A DNA stretch of 64,000 bases from CALMEC01 sp964434425 (GCA_964434425.1 CAYSVH010000005.1:1-64000); one strand, 5' to 3'; numbered from the stretch's first letter, positions 52,720 to 61,826 are shown. A program made the numbers and translations. Notes: generated by a model from the sequence alone, not told the origin.

Positions 52720-54330
52720 TCAGCCGACCACCGCCGGCACCGGCCGCGACACGCCGCGCACCGTCGCCACGCGGGTGCGGGCCCGGGCGACCACGCGGTT
52801 CGCGTTCAGCGCGCGTGCCTGGACCACGTTGGTGCGGAGACCCGCCGACTGCGAGGTGCGGAAGGTGATGGTGAAGGTGCGGGTCTGTCCCGGGTTCAGG
52901 TTGCCGATGTTGGCGGTGACCTGGCCGCGGACGACACGCATCCGGATGGAGGCCCGGACGTACGTCATGCCGGCCGGGATGGTGTCGGTCACGGTGACCC
53001 CGCGCGCGACGAGGCGACCGACGTTCCGGACCTGGACGCGGTAGGTCACGAGCTGGCCGGCCTCGGCCGTCGCCGGACCGTGCTTGGTGATGCCCAGCCG
53101 GGTCGGCGCCAGGTTGTTGCGCGCGGTGCAGGTCCATGCGTCACCACCACGCACCGGGAGACTCCAGTTCGTGTTCGACCGGATGGCCGGCCGGAGCGTC
53201 TGAACCGTCCGTCCCTCGGCGTCCGTGCGCACGCAGATGATCTGTGCGAGGCGCATGCCCGTGCGCTGCACCTCGGTGATGGTCACGTCGGCGGGATTCG
53301 GAGTGGCCATGTTCCAGCGGAAGTCCGCGGCGCTGTCGGCCCGCGTGGTCACCTGACGCGTCGTGTCGGCGGGGAGTCCCGCGGTCGGCGACGCCGGCGT
53401 CACCCAGGAGGTCGGTGCGGGCTCCACCCGCGCGCGGAACGTCCATCCCGCCCCGGCGGCCGTCCACCGGCCGCTGTTGGCGTTGTCGACCTCCTTGCGG
53501 ATGGTGATGGAGGCCTGGCAGAGCGAGCGGGCCAGGCTGATGAGGACCGACTCGAGGCCCGCGTAGGTCGGAACCGCCAGTACGTCGTCGGTGCGGATGT
53601 TCAGCTGCGTGACGTCGGTGACCGGTGCGTCGGTCCCCGAGATCGCCTGCAGGCGCCCGAGGCTCGCCGGCGACTGCACACCGGGACCGACACCCACCGC
53701 GAGCACGTGGCTGCGCGGCGCGCCGTCGGGAGACCGCTTGACCGCGTTGGCGTTCGTGATGGCGTTGTGGAGCGCGGGACCGTCGACGGGCTGCTGGATG
53801 GCGACGTTGCCGCCACCGGTGTTGAACGCCGTCGGGTCGCCGTCGGTGATGAAGATGACGAGCGGTGCGGGCTCGTTGCCGTTCAGCTCTGCGACGCGAA
53901 GGAAGGCGTCCTCCCAGTTGGTGTACTCCACGCCGAACTCGCTGGACGGTGGCGGGCTGTATCCCCCATCCGGCGCTCCGGGCAGGGCGTGCACGTAGCG
54001 GTAGATGGGGCCACTCGGCGCCAGGGCACCGGAGTTCACGGTGGTGAAGCCGATCGGCGTCCGTGCACGCGTCCCGAACTCGACGATGGCGAGCTGCGAT
54101 CCGGTTCCCGAGATGCCCTGGGCGAAGGCCATGGCGGCGTTGCGCACGCTTCCGGTGGCGTTCGCGTCATGGATGGACGACGATTCGTCGAGGACCATGA
54201 TGATCTTCCCGCCACATGTCAGCTGTACGTCGGGATTGGACACGGGGGTCGCCGCGGTGCCCGTCGCGCTCCACGCGGCGGTCAGAAGACACGCGGCCGC
54301 GAGCCTGGTGAGTGCGGAACGGAACGACAT
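52720..54330 (-). CDS. Secreted von Willebrand A domain protein with C-terminal DUF11 domain
   Basis: 536 residues. A signal peptide (residues 1-27) precedes the vWA domain (about 38-240) with a complete metal site: DESSS, a conserved Thr region and FITDGD. A middle beta region (about 265-400) includes SITIRKEVDNANSGRW, and a DUF11 domain (about 415-536) ends SRPVPAVVG. The last domain resembles the last domain of the giant protein (ITKxGPATAEAGQLVTYRVQVRNVG; NANRVVARAR near the end). No anchor is visible. AAGGAG lies 11 bases before the ATG. It may act as a tip or assembly partner for the giant stalk. Confidence 0.88.
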   Translation of the reverse strand: MSFRSALTRLAAACLLTAAWSATGTAATPVSNPDVQLTCGGKIIMVLDESSSIHDANATGSVRNAAMAFAQGISGTGSQLAIVEFGTRARTPIGFTTVNSGALAPSGPIYRYVHALPGAPDGGYSPPPSSEFGVEYTNWEDAFLRVAELNGNEPAPLVIFITDGDPTAFNTGGGNVAIQQPVDGPALHNAITNANAVKRSPDGAPRSHVLAVGVGPGVQSPASLGRLQAISGTDAPVTDVTQLNIRTDDVLAVPTYAGLESVLISLARSLCQASITIRKEVDNANSGRWTAAGAGWTFRARVEPAPTSWVTPASPTAGLPADTTRQVTTRADSAADFRWNMATPNPADVTITEVQRTGMRLAQIICVRTDAEGRTVQTLRPAIRSNTNWSLPVRGGDAWTCTARNNLAPTRLGITKHGPATAEAGQLVTYRVQVRNVGRLVARGVTVTDTIPAGMTYVRASIRMRVVRGQVTANIGNLNPGQTRTFTITFRTSQSAGLRTNVVQARALNANRVVARARTRVATVRGVSRPVPAVVG

Positions 54331-54695
54331 GGGAGAGCTCCTTGTGCAGCGTCTGTCGGGGTGACGGCATTGCCCGTGCGGGCCAACTATATGCACCGAT
54401 TTCGACGGGGTCCGGCCCACCGGCGAAACACTTCGTGCACTGTTCCGAAATCCGTGTTGCAGAACCTGCGATAGCTGTGACAATCAGTCGAAAAGTTGTC
54501 AGTTGCACGCACTTTGCAGGAAAACGGTATGGATCAGGTGGGCGAATTCTTCGCGTGGATCTGACCGGATCTTCACGTCACGGCGCCGACCGCTCGTCGC
54601 ACACGCCCTCGCGGGCCACACCGAAGTCCCGGTCCATCGACGTGTGATTCACCCACCACCCGACACGGAGCCCACCGGGAATGGTCTGCGCCCGC
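54331..54695. other. 365-bp intergenic region upstream of the vWA gene
   Basis: AT-richer than the surroundings and free of genes. It holds the vWA promoter and leader. RNase Z ends at 54696 on the same strand, so this region also contains the end of the rnz transcript; no strong terminator hairpin is seen. Confidence 0.5.
54386..54391 (-). promoter_or_regulatory. Probable -10 of the vWA gene
   Basis: Minus-strand TATAGT preceded by GCA, about 55 bases before the ATG, giving a leader of about 50 bases with AAGGAG. Confidence 0.5.
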
Positions 54696-55691
54696 TCAGA
54701 TGGTGTGTGAGGACTCATCCGCGTCGGCCGGCTCCCCCACCCGCACCTCGTCCTCCCACCGAACCAGATGCGGCCGGCCACGTTCGGGGAACGGGATCTC
54801 GATGCGGTCGAAGTCCCTCGGCACCACGACGTGCGGGAAGACGCACTCGGCCTCGGCGCGCGCATCACGGGGCATGAACCTGCTCGACAGATGGGTGAGC
54901 GCGAGGAGCGCCACCCCCGCCCGCCGCGCGACCTCCGCGGCCTCGGCGACGGTGCTGTGCCGGGTCTCGACGGCTCGGTCCCGATCCGTCTCGAGGAAGG
55001 TGCCCTCGTGGACGAGAAGGTCGGCTCCGATTGCCATCTCGACGGTGGCCTCGCAGGGACGCGTGTCGCCCGAGACGACCACCGCGCGGCCGCTTCGGGA
55101 CTCGCCCATCACCTGGTCGGGCGTGACGACGACGCCCGATTCGAGTGTCACGGTCGCCCCGCGCTGCAATCGGCCGAACAGCGGCCCGGAGGGCACCCCC
55201 AGACGGCAGGCGGCGTCCACGTCGAAGACGCCCGGCCGGTCGTCCTCGAAGACCGCGTATCCGAGTGAGGGGACGGCGTGGTCGGTGCGGAACGCCTCGA
55301 TCTGCACGTCGGGCCCGTCGTGCACGACCTCCGCGCCGGCCTCGATGAGGGTCAGGGGGAACGGGGTGCGGCCGACAACCGGGTTCAGGTGGTCGAAGAA
55401 GGCCTCGAGACCGGGGGGACCGATGATCCGCAGCGCCTTCTCGCGCCCGCGCAGCCCGTACGTCTTGAGCAGGCCGGGCAGACCCAGCACGTGATCGGCG
55501 TGGAGGTGCGTGAGCAGTACGAGGTCGATGTCGACGAGGCCGACGTTCGAGCGCAGCATCTGCCGCTGCGTGCCCTCGCCGCAGTCGATGAGCCACCGGT
55601 CACCTCCCCTCGATACGAGGGTCGCGGCGACGCCGCGCCTCCGGCTGGGCACGGACGCCGCGGTGCCCAGGAAGGTGACACTGAAATCCAT
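54696..55691 (-). CDS. rnz: Ribonuclease Z
   Basis: A 331-residue metallo-beta-lactamase endonuclease that trims tRNA precursor 3' ends. FLGTAASVPSRRRG at the N-terminus, LTHLHADHVLGLPGLL near residue 60, VVSGDTRPC and HEGTF, and the late LTHLSSR are all family marks. The role fits the neighbouring tRNA-Pro in this window, whose CCA is not encoded. Confidence 0.94.
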   Translation of the reverse strand: MDFSVTFLGTAASVPSRRRGVAATLVSRGGDRWLIDCGEGTQRQMLRSNVGLVDIDLVLLTHLHADHVLGLPGLLKTYGLRGREKALRIIGPPGLEAFFDHLNPVVGRTPFPLTLIEAGAEVVHDGPDVQIEAFRTDHAVPSLGYAVFEDDRPGVFDVDAACRLGVPSGPLFGRLQRGATVTLESGVVVTPDQVMGESRSGRAVVVSGDTRPCEATVEMAIGADLLVHEGTFLETDRDRAVETRHSTVAEAAEVARRAGVALLALTHLSSRFMPRDARAEAECVFPHVVVPRDFDRIEIPFPERGRPHLVRWEDEVRVGEPADADESSHTI

Positions 55692-55714
55692 GGGCGCATC
55701 CTATGGATCCGGAA

Positions 55715-56287
55715 TCAGCCGGCCCGGCGGACGAACGCGCCGGGAAGCGGGCCGACCGGGTCGTCCAGCCGCACGAACGCCACTCGAGCCTCACCCGCGG
55801 TGATCCGGATGAGCGCCATGGAGTGGTGCGGTTGGCGTCGGCGGTCCGCGGCACTGCCCGGGTTCAGGATCGTGAGGTCGTCGTCCCCCGCCAGGAGGGG
55901 GATGTGCGAGTGGCCGAAGATGACGATGCCGCACTCCGGAAAGCGGCGTCGAAGACGCGCCACCCGTCCGGACTCGGGCCCACCGTTGTGCACCACGCCG
56001 ATCACGATCCCGCCGCAGGTGACGGTCGCCGTCGCGGGGAGGGATTCACGCACGGAGGGCTCGTCGGCGTTGCCGTGGACCGCCACCAGCGGCGGCCCCA
56101 TCGCGCGGAAGCGCTCGACGAGGTCCGGCGAGGTGAAGTCGCCGGCGTGGACGACCAGGTCCGCCGTCTGTACGTGGACCGTCACGGCGTCGGGAAGCTC
56201 GCGCGTGCCGCGCGGCAGATGGGTGTCGCTCACCACGGCGACCGTCAGTGACCCCGTGGAGGCGCCGGTGGGTTCTCGGGACGGCAT
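55715..56287 (-). CDS. YfcE/MJ0936-type metallophosphoesterase
   Basis: 190 residues from the ATG at 56287. The calcineurin-like motifs are VVSDTHL, VHAGDF, VHGNADE, VVHNG and FGHSHIPLL, then NPGSAADRR. Such proteins are small manganese phosphodiesterases with loosely known substrates. The conserved core starts about residue 15, so a later GTG start is possible. It is divergent from tRNA-Arg, whose promoter region overlaps its start. Confidence 0.88.
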   Translation of the reverse strand: MPSREPTGASTGSLTVAVVSDTHLPRGTRELPDAVTVHVQTADLVVHAGDFTSPDLVERFRAMGPPLVAVHGNADEPSVRESLPATATVTCGGIVIGVVHNGGPESGRVARLRRRFPECGIVIFGHSHIPLLAGDDDLTILNPGSAADRRRQPHHSMALIRITAGEARVAFVRLDDPVGPLPGAFVRRAG

Positions 56288-56293
56288 CTCCGG

Positions 56294-56299
56294 TACACT
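56294..56299 (+). promoter_or_regulatory. Probable -10 of tRNA-Arg
   Basis: TACACT 13 bases before the mature tRNA 5' end. Confidence 0.5.
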
Positions 56300-56312
56300 G
56301 GCACGCACACCG

Positions 56313-56389
<77 letters not shown>

Positions 56390-56501
56390 AGTCCCACATC
56401 GCCCGATTCCCGGTCGCGATGTGGTCCCGGCGAAAGCGACGGTGTGCGGTGCCGACGTGGCGCGGCGGGCGTGGTGTGCCGCGAAAGGACAGGGAGAACA
56501 C

Positions 56502-56975
56502 GTGGACAGTCAGCAACCCGAATCGACACGCGGTGTGATGACGCAGTTCCTCCAGCTCCGCTACGGAGATCTGGACACCCTGGGACACATGAACAGCGTC
56601 GTCTACTTCTCGTTCTTCGAGACGGCTCGCTGGGGCTTCTTCGAGGCGTTGGGCTTCCAGCCGGTCGAGGCGTTCCTCGTGGCCCACAGTGAGTGCGACT
56701 ACATCGCCGAGGTCCCGGGAACGGCCCGCGAGATCGCCCTCGAGACCTGGGCCGTGAAGGCGGGCAGGACGTCGATCACGGTCGGCCACCGCGTCCTCTA
56801 CGAGGGGGTCCTTCGCGCGCGCGGCTCCGCGGTGATGGTGCGGACCGACGGGCTCCAACGACCGCGACCGCTCACCGACGCCGAGCGCGAGGCCCTCACC
56901 CGGTACCCGGGTGCGCCGGACGCACCGGGTATGAACGGTGGCTCCGATCCGTCGTCGGCGCTGCTCGGCCCCTGA
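56502..56975 (+). CDS. Acyl-CoA thioesterase, 4HBT hotdog family
   Basis: 157 residues. The catalytic segment YGDLDTLGHMNSVVYFSFFE (Asp25) is the 4-hydroxybenzoyl-CoA thioesterase signature, followed by the central strand VAHSECDYIAEV. It hydrolyses an acyl-CoA thioester in the cytoplasm; chain specificity is unknown. The GTG follows AGGGAG with a good seven-base spacing. Confidence 0.92.
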   Translation: MDSQQPESTRGVMTQFLQLRYGDLDTLGHMNSVVYFSFFETARWGFFEALGFQPVEAFLVAHSECDYIAEVPGTAREIALETWAVKAGRTSITVGHRVLYEGVLRARGSAVMVRTDGLQRPRPLTDAEREALTRYPGAPDAPGMNGGSDPSSALLGP

Positions 56976-57099
56976 ACGGGCCGGTCGGGAACCGCGGAAA
57001 TCGCGGCCGACGTGCGCCACGGAGGGCCTCCGGCCGGTGCACCGTGTGCCATCATTCGCGCCCGTCGACGACAACCTCCGATCCGAGACCGAGGCACCG

Positions 57100-57417
57100 A
57101 TGAGCGAAGAAATCTGGAGCGTTCCGCTCCCCCAGGACGCCGAGGCGCCCTTCAAGGTCTTCATCAACTCGGTCGAGCTTCCTGCGGACCAGTGGAGCGC
57201 GGACGGCCGCTGGATCCGTATCCGTCGCACCGTCCGGCCGCAGCCGAAGCTGGGATTCTGGAGAAAGGTGACGCTCGGCATCGGTGTCGGCGTCTACGGA
57301 GACCTCCGCGGGGACCAGGTGGACGTCCAGTACCACGTGAACGGCGCCTCGACGCTCGCCGCCAACATCACCGTCGTTCCACCCCAGAATGAGGCGGCGT
57401 CGCCCGCCACCACGTGA
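57100..57417 (+). CDS. Conserved small protein of unknown function
   Basis: 105 residues, soluble, mostly beta by composition, starting MSEEIWSVPLPQD. The segment VFINSVELPADQWSADGRWIRI and the later VDVQYHVNGA look like a small sandwich fold. I do not recognise the family. It stands 124 bases after the thioesterase with no obvious partner. Confidence 0.7.
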   Translation: MSEEIWSVPLPQDAEAPFKVFINSVELPADQWSADGRWIRIRRTVRPQPKLGFWRKVTLGIGVGVYGDLRGDQVDVQYHVNGASTLAANITVVPPQNEAASPATT

Positions 57418-57464
57418 CCGCGGCACACGTGTGGTCCGGACATGTGGACTAACCTGACGATCGC

Positions 57465-58040
57465 GTGACGGATACCCCACCCCCCAGATTCATGGTCGAC
57501 GACGTCGAGGTCGGCCCCGAGGAGATCGGGCCGCCGCCGGCTCCTTCCGTCGCGGCTGCCGCGGCCGACGTCGCGCCGCTGGCCGGGCCGCCGCCCGCTC
57601 CCAGCATCGATCCGCCGTCACCCGACGCGGACGCACCGGCCTCCGGCGGGCGTCCCCCCTCCATCGCGGCCCTCCGTCGTGAGCGCCGTGACCTCTTCGA
57701 TCAACGCGAGCAGTCCGTCTACCACGTCGGTGGCCTCGCCGTCGAGCTTCGTCGCCGCGGCATGGAGGATCCCGGACTGGTGAATCGTCGCGCCGACCTC
57801 GTGCTCGAACTCGATCAGAAGATCGCCGACCTGGACCAGAAGCTGATCGCGCTCAACGGCCGACGCCGCCAGGGGGTGGCACCGACCGCCGGCTACTGCC
57901 TGAGCTGTGGTGCTCCCTTCCAGGACGAGGCCGCCTTCTGCTTCCGGTGCGGCGCACGGGTTCTTCCGCCGGACCCGCCGGAGGTCGTCCCGCAGGACAC
58001 ACCGACCTCCGTCATCGACATGCCGGAGGAGGCGAGATGA
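57465..58040 (+). CDS. Proline-rich, coiled-coil, zinc-ribbon protein
   Basis: 191 residues in three parts: a Pro/Ala-rich disordered N-terminus (1-65), a charged coiled coil (about 66-135, with LRRERRDLFDQREQ and LELDQKIADLDQKL), and a zinc ribbon (CLSCGAPF at about 145, CFRCGARV at about 158). No family name is offered. GTG start; the stop overlaps the next ATG (ATGA), so it is coupled to the SPOR protein and may bind it. Confidence 0.78.
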   Translation: MTDTPPPRFMVDDVEVGPEEIGPPPAPSVAAAAADVAPLAGPPPAPSIDPPSPDADAPASGGRPPSIAALRRERRDLFDQREQSVYHVGGLAVELRRRGMEDPGLVNRRADLVLELDQKIADLDQKLIALNGRRRQGVAPTAGYCLSCGAPFQDEAAFCFRCGARVLPPDPPEVVPQDTPTSVIDMPEEAR

Positions 58041-58852
58041 GCGACGAGCACCTGATCGTGCCCGACGACGACTCCCCGTCCGGCGACGACGCCACCGCTC
58101 CGACCGACGACGCCACCCCGGAGTCGGCCGCGCCCGTCTGTCCCGACTGCGGCGCGACCGTCGAGCCGGACCAGCAGTACTGCCTCGAGTGCGGGGCGCC
58201 GACGGGTGCCGCCGTACCCCTGCGTCGGCGCGGCACGACCGCTCCCGTCATCGTGGCGGCCCTGCTCGCCCTGGCGGTGGGCGGCGGCGCGCTCATCTGG
58301 GCAATGACGAAGGAAGACTCGTCGGCGTCCGTGGGAACGGGCACCGATACGAGCGGCATCATCACCGACATGCCGCCGTTCACCTTCACCGGCGATACGA
58401 CGACCTCCGACCTGCCGACCTTCACCACAGGAACGGACGATCCGTGGAGCACCACGGGCACCGAGACGACGGACACCACCCTTACCGACGATCCCTGGGG
58501 CCAGACCGACACCACCGGCACGGACACGACCGGTACGGACGACGATCCGTGGGGTCAGACCGGCACGACCGAGGATCCCGATTCCGGTTCCGACGACTGG
58601 ACCGGCGGTGACGGGTACACCGTGATCCTCTCGAGCACCACGCGGAGGGCGGACGCCGATCGCTTCGCGGAGCGGGTCAACGCGACCGGACGTGAGGCGG
58701 GCGTGCTCGTCTCGGACAACCACAGCTCACTCCGCCCCGGCTACTACGCGGTGTTCACCGGGCACTACGCCACCCAGAGCGAGGCACAGTCGTCCGCCCG
58801 TTCCCTTCAGGGCACCTACCCGGGTGCGTACTCCCGCCGCGTCGCGTCCTAG
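58037..58852 (+). CDS. Zinc-ribbon membrane protein with SPOR domain
   Basis: 271 residues. A cytoplasmic zinc ribbon (CPDCG, CLECG, about residues 35-55) is followed by a membrane helix (about 75-93), a long Thr/Asp/Gly linker with three DDPWGQT-like repeats, and a C-terminal SPOR domain (about 195-271: GYTVILSSTTRRADADRFAE, YYAVFTGHYATQSEAQ). SPOR domains bind peptidoglycan strands lacking stem peptides at division septa, so a cell-division role outside the membrane is likely. Its stop overlaps the tandem repeat structure downstream. Confidence 0.88.
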   Translation: MSDEHLIVPDDDSPSGDDATAPTDDATPESAAPVCPDCGATVEPDQQYCLECGAPTGAAVPLRRRGTTAPVIVAALLALAVGGGALIWAMTKEDSSASVGTGTDTSGIITDMPPFTFTGDTTTSDLPTFTTGTDDPWSTTGTETTDTTLTDDPWGQTDTTGTDTTGTDDDPWGQTGTTEDPDSGSDDWTGGDGYTVILSSTTRRADADRFAERVNATGREAGVLVSDNHSSLRPGYYAVFTGHYATQSEAQSSARSLQGTYPGAYSRRVAS

Positions 58853-59438
58853 CGTCGCGCGTCAGAGGTCTCCTCGCGGTCTGGCGGCTGCAACCCATGC
58901 CGGGATCAGATGACCCGTTCTCGGGCGGCTCCGCTGCGTGGCGTTGTCATCGTCGGCACCCATATGGACCGATATGGGCACCTCCTCTTCCTCGTCCCGA
59001 CGGGGTATCGCTCCCCACACCGATGAAGAACCTCTGACGCGCGACGCCCGCCCGCGTCAGAGGTCTCCTCGCGGTCTGGCGGCTGCAACCCATGCCGGGA
59101 TCAGATGACCCGTTCTCGGGCGGCTCCGCTGCGTGGCGTTGTCATCGTCGGCACCCATATGGACCGATATGGGCACCTCCTCTTCCTCGTCCCGACGGGG
59201 TATCGCTCCCCACACCGATGAAGAACCTCTGACGCGCGACGCCCGCCCGCGTCAGAGGTCTCCTCGCGGTCTGGCGGCTGCAACCCATGCCGGGATCAGA
59301 TGACCCGTTCTCGGGCGGCTCCGCTGCGTGGCGTTGTCATCGTCGGCACCCATATGGACCGATATGGGCACCTCCTCTTCCTCGTCCCGACGGGGTATCG
59401 CTCCCCACACCGATGAAGAACCTCTGACGCGCGACGCT
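58851..59438. repeat. Three tandem 195-bp units bounded by a 19-bp inverted repeat
   Basis: Units start at 58861, 59056 and 59251 and look identical; the third ends near 59437. The whole block is flanked by AGCGTCGCGCGTCAGAGGT (58851-58869) and its exact reverse complement (59420-59438). Each unit contains a CCCATAT/ATATGGG hairpin, and each junction re-forms the GTCAGAGGT/ACCTCTGAC pair. No coding signal is evident. It lies between the SPOR gene and the convergent glutaredoxin gene. Confidence 0.9.
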
Positions 59439-59460
59439 CGCCCCCGCGGGCGGGCCGGAT

Positions 59461-59766
59461 TCAACCCGTTTTCACCGTGTGCTGACCTCCGACGTCGTCC
59501 GGCAGCTCCGCGATGGAGCGCGCGCGTTCGGGGCCCCCGTGGGCGGCGTAGAGATGCCGCACGATGCGCCGTGAGTCCCAGATGACCTGGTCGCCGTCGA
59601 CGAGCACCGGAACCCGGGGCTGGCCGGTGAGCTCCGTCACGGCGGTGCGCTTCTCCCGGTCGTGGGGAACGTTGACGATCCGGTAGTCGTCGATCCCGAC
59701 GTTGCGGATGGCCTGTCGCACGGCCGCACACCAGGGGCAGCGCTCGAGTTGGTACAGGGTGACCAT
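59461..59766 (-). CDS. Glutaredoxin-like protein
   Basis: 101 residues with a thioredoxin fold: LYQLERCPWC (C10, C13), the cis-Pro RVPVLVDG and the VIWDSRRIVRHL helix, which resembles the GST N-terminal or mycoredoxin type. It should reduce disulfides in the cytoplasm; in actinobacteria that lack glutathione the partner would be mycothiol, which is inference. It ends 22 bases from the tandem repeat block. Confidence 0.88.
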   Translation of the reverse strand: MVTLYQLERCPWCAAVRQAIRNVGIDDYRIVNVPHDREKRTAVTELTGQPRVPVLVDGDQVIWDSRRIVRHLYAAHGGPERARSIAELPDDVGGQHTVKTG

Positions 59767-59902
59767 CCTCCGATCCTACGCCGACGTCGTGGCGACGCAT
59801 CGAGTCCGCCCCTTCCGGCCACCGGTCCGTCTCCCGACGGCCGACGACACCCGCGGCACGGTGGACGTCGGTGCCCCCCATGATTCCGCGGAACGGACCA
59901 TC

Positions 59903-59908
59903 TATAGG
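59903..59908 (+). promoter_or_regulatory. Probable -10 of the hydantoinase operon
   Basis: TATAGG ten bases before the ATG at 59919, predicting a leader of only a few bases. Confidence 0.4.
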
Positions 59909-59918
59909 CTGCCGTCCG

Positions 59919-61826
59919 ATGGGGTCGGTCAGCGAAGAGTCCGCGCGGGTTCTCGTCGGCGTCGACGTCGGTGGCACGTTCACCGACGCCGCCGTCATCA
60001 CCGGCACCCGCGTGGTGACGGCCAAGGTGCCCACAACCCCCGGCGATCAGGGTGAGGGCGTCGTGCAGGCGGTGATCGCGGCGCTCCACCTCGCCGGCCG
60101 GGACGTCGGTGACGTCGTGCGGTTCACCCACGGGATGACCGTCGGGACCAACGCCCTGCTCGAGCGGACCGGAGCACCCACCGCCCTCATCACGACCGCC
60201 GGGTTCCGCGACGTCGTCGAGATCCGGAGGCAGGATCGCGCCCACCTGTACCGCCTGGATTCGGCCCATCCGGATCCCGTCGTGCCGTCGGAACGACGTT
60301 TCGAGGTCGTGGAACGCTGCGGGCCGGACGGGGTCATCACGCCGCTGGACGAGGACTCGCTCGCCGAGACCCTGCAGGACGTCGCCGCAAGCGGAGCGCG
60401 CGCCGTCGCCGTGGGACTCCTGTTCAGCTTCCGCCACCCGGAGCACGAACGCCGCATCGCCGCCCGGCTGGCGGAGCGGTTCCCCGATCTGGCGGTGAGC
60501 ATCTCGAGCGACGTGAGCGCCGAGATCCGCGAGTACGAACGCTTCAGCACGACGTGCGTCGACGCGACCCTGGGTCCCGTCCTCGGGTCGTACCTCCGCC
60601 GTCTGGGTGAGCGCACGCGAGCGGCCGGGTTGCCCGACAGCGACATCATGCAGTCGAACGGCGGAACGATCGGCCGCGAGGCCGCTGCGCGCAACGCCGC
60701 CCTCACCGTCCTGTCCGGACCGGCCGCGGGGGTGATCGGTGCCGCCCACGTCGCCGAGCGACTGGCCGGTGGCCGTGCGCTCACCTTCGACATGGGCGGC
60801 ACCAGCTGCGACGTCGCACTGATCGACGGGGAGCCCGCGCGGACCTCCGGTACACAGATCAACGGATACGACCTCCATCTCCCCATGCTGGACATCCACA
60901 CGGTGTCGGCGGGCGGGGGCTCCATCGCCTGGATCGACTCGGGAGGCGCCCTGCGCGTGGGGCCGCAGTCTGCCGGTGCGGTCCCCGGTCCCGCGAGCTA
61001 CCGACGCGGCGGCACCGAGCCGACGGTCACCGACGCGAACGTCGTGCTCGGTCGCATCCCCGCGGATCGTCCTCTCTCCGGCGATCTCCGATTGGACGGC
61101 GACGCCGCCCGCTCCGCCGTGGGCCGCCTGGCGGAGGAGCTCGGGCTCGGGGTCGAGGAGTGCGCCGCGGGCATCGTCGCCGTCGCGGTCAACGAGATGG
61201 TGCGTGCGCTGCGCGTGGTGAGCGTGGAACGCGGTGTGGATCCCCGCAACATGGCCCTCATCGCGTTCGGTGGCGCCGGCCCCCTTCATGCGTGCGACGT
61301 CGCCGACGGGATGGGAATGCGCAGCGTGATCCTCCCGCACGGTGCCGGGGCCCTGGCGGCCCTCGGACTGGTCATGGCTCCGGAGCGGCGTGATCTGTCA
61401 CAGACCGTTCTCCTGCCCCTGGATGAGGCCGACGCACTGCGCGCCGCGTCGCGGTCGCTGACCGATCGTGTGCCCCCGGATGCCCCGGCCGGCCGCGAAT
61501 GGCGCCTGGAGTGCCGCTACGTCGGTCAGACGCACTCCGTGAGCGTGTCGTGGGATCCGGATGAGCCCACCGCGGCCGTGCGGCGGCGTTTCGACGAGGA
61601 ACACGATCGGCGTGCCGGCGCGAGCGATCCGGGACGGCCCGTCCAGGTCGTGACCGTGCGTCTGGCGGCGTCGGGTCCGCCCGTCGTGCCGACGATCACC
61701 ACGCCTGCCCGCCGGTTGCCGGCGGCCGCCGGTGAGAGCTTCACCCTCGACGGCGCCACCGGATGGCTGGCTGCGGGATGGACGATCCGCGAGGGCGATC
61801 TGGGGGCGGTCATCTGTGAGCGCTGA
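59919..61826 (+). CDS. hyuA: Hydantoinase/oxoprolinase subunit A (ATP-dependent)
   Basis: 635 residues. The actin-like ATP-binding start VLVGVDVGGTFTDA, FTHGMTVGTNALLERTGA, the DMGGTSCDVALIDG block near residue 290 and GGGSIAWID, GPQSAGAVPGPASY are family marks. With subunit B it opens cyclic amides such as hydantoins, 5-oxoproline or N-methylhydantoin using ATP; acetone carboxylase is related, so the substrate is open. It overlaps hyuB by 11 bases. Confidence 0.93.
   Translation: MGSVSEESARVLVGVDVGGTFTDAAVITGTRVVTAKVPTTPGDQGEGVVQAVIAALHLAGRDVGDVVRFTHGMTVGTNALLERTGAPTALITTAGFRDVVEIRRQDRAHLYRLDSAHPDPVVPSERRFEVVERCGPDGVITPLDEDSLAETLQDVAASGARAVAVGLLFSFRHPEHERRIAARLAERFPDLAVSISSDVSAEIREYERFSTTCVDATLGPVLGSYLRRLGERTRAAGLPDSDIMQSNGGTIGREAAARNAALTVLSGPAAGVIGAAHVAERLAGGRALTFDMGGTSCDVALIDGEPARTSGTQINGYDLHLPMLDIHTVSAGGGSIAWIDSGGALRVGPQSAGAVPGPASYRRGGTEPTVTDANVVLGRIPADRPLSGDLRLDGDAARSAVGRLAEELGLGVEECAAGIVAVAVNEMVRALRVVSVERGVDPRNMALIAFGGAGPLHACDVADGMGMRSVILPHGAGALAALGLVMAPERRDLSQTVLLPLDEADALRAASRSLTDRVPPDAPAGREWRLECRYVGQTHSVSVSWDPDEPTAAVRRRFDEEHDRRAGASDPGRPVQVVTVRLAASGPPVVPTITTPARRLPAAAGESFTLDGATGWLAAGWTIREGDLGAVICER

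Noticed and set aside
52423..54474. 683-codon plus-strand frame opposite the vWA gene and riboswitch
   Set aside because: No recognisable domain, and it would run through a conserved riboswitch. The opposite strand has the vWA metal site.
58906..59283. Two identical 60-codon minus-strand frames inside the 195-bp repeats
   Set aside because: They exist only because the DNA is repeated; no ribosome site or known motif.
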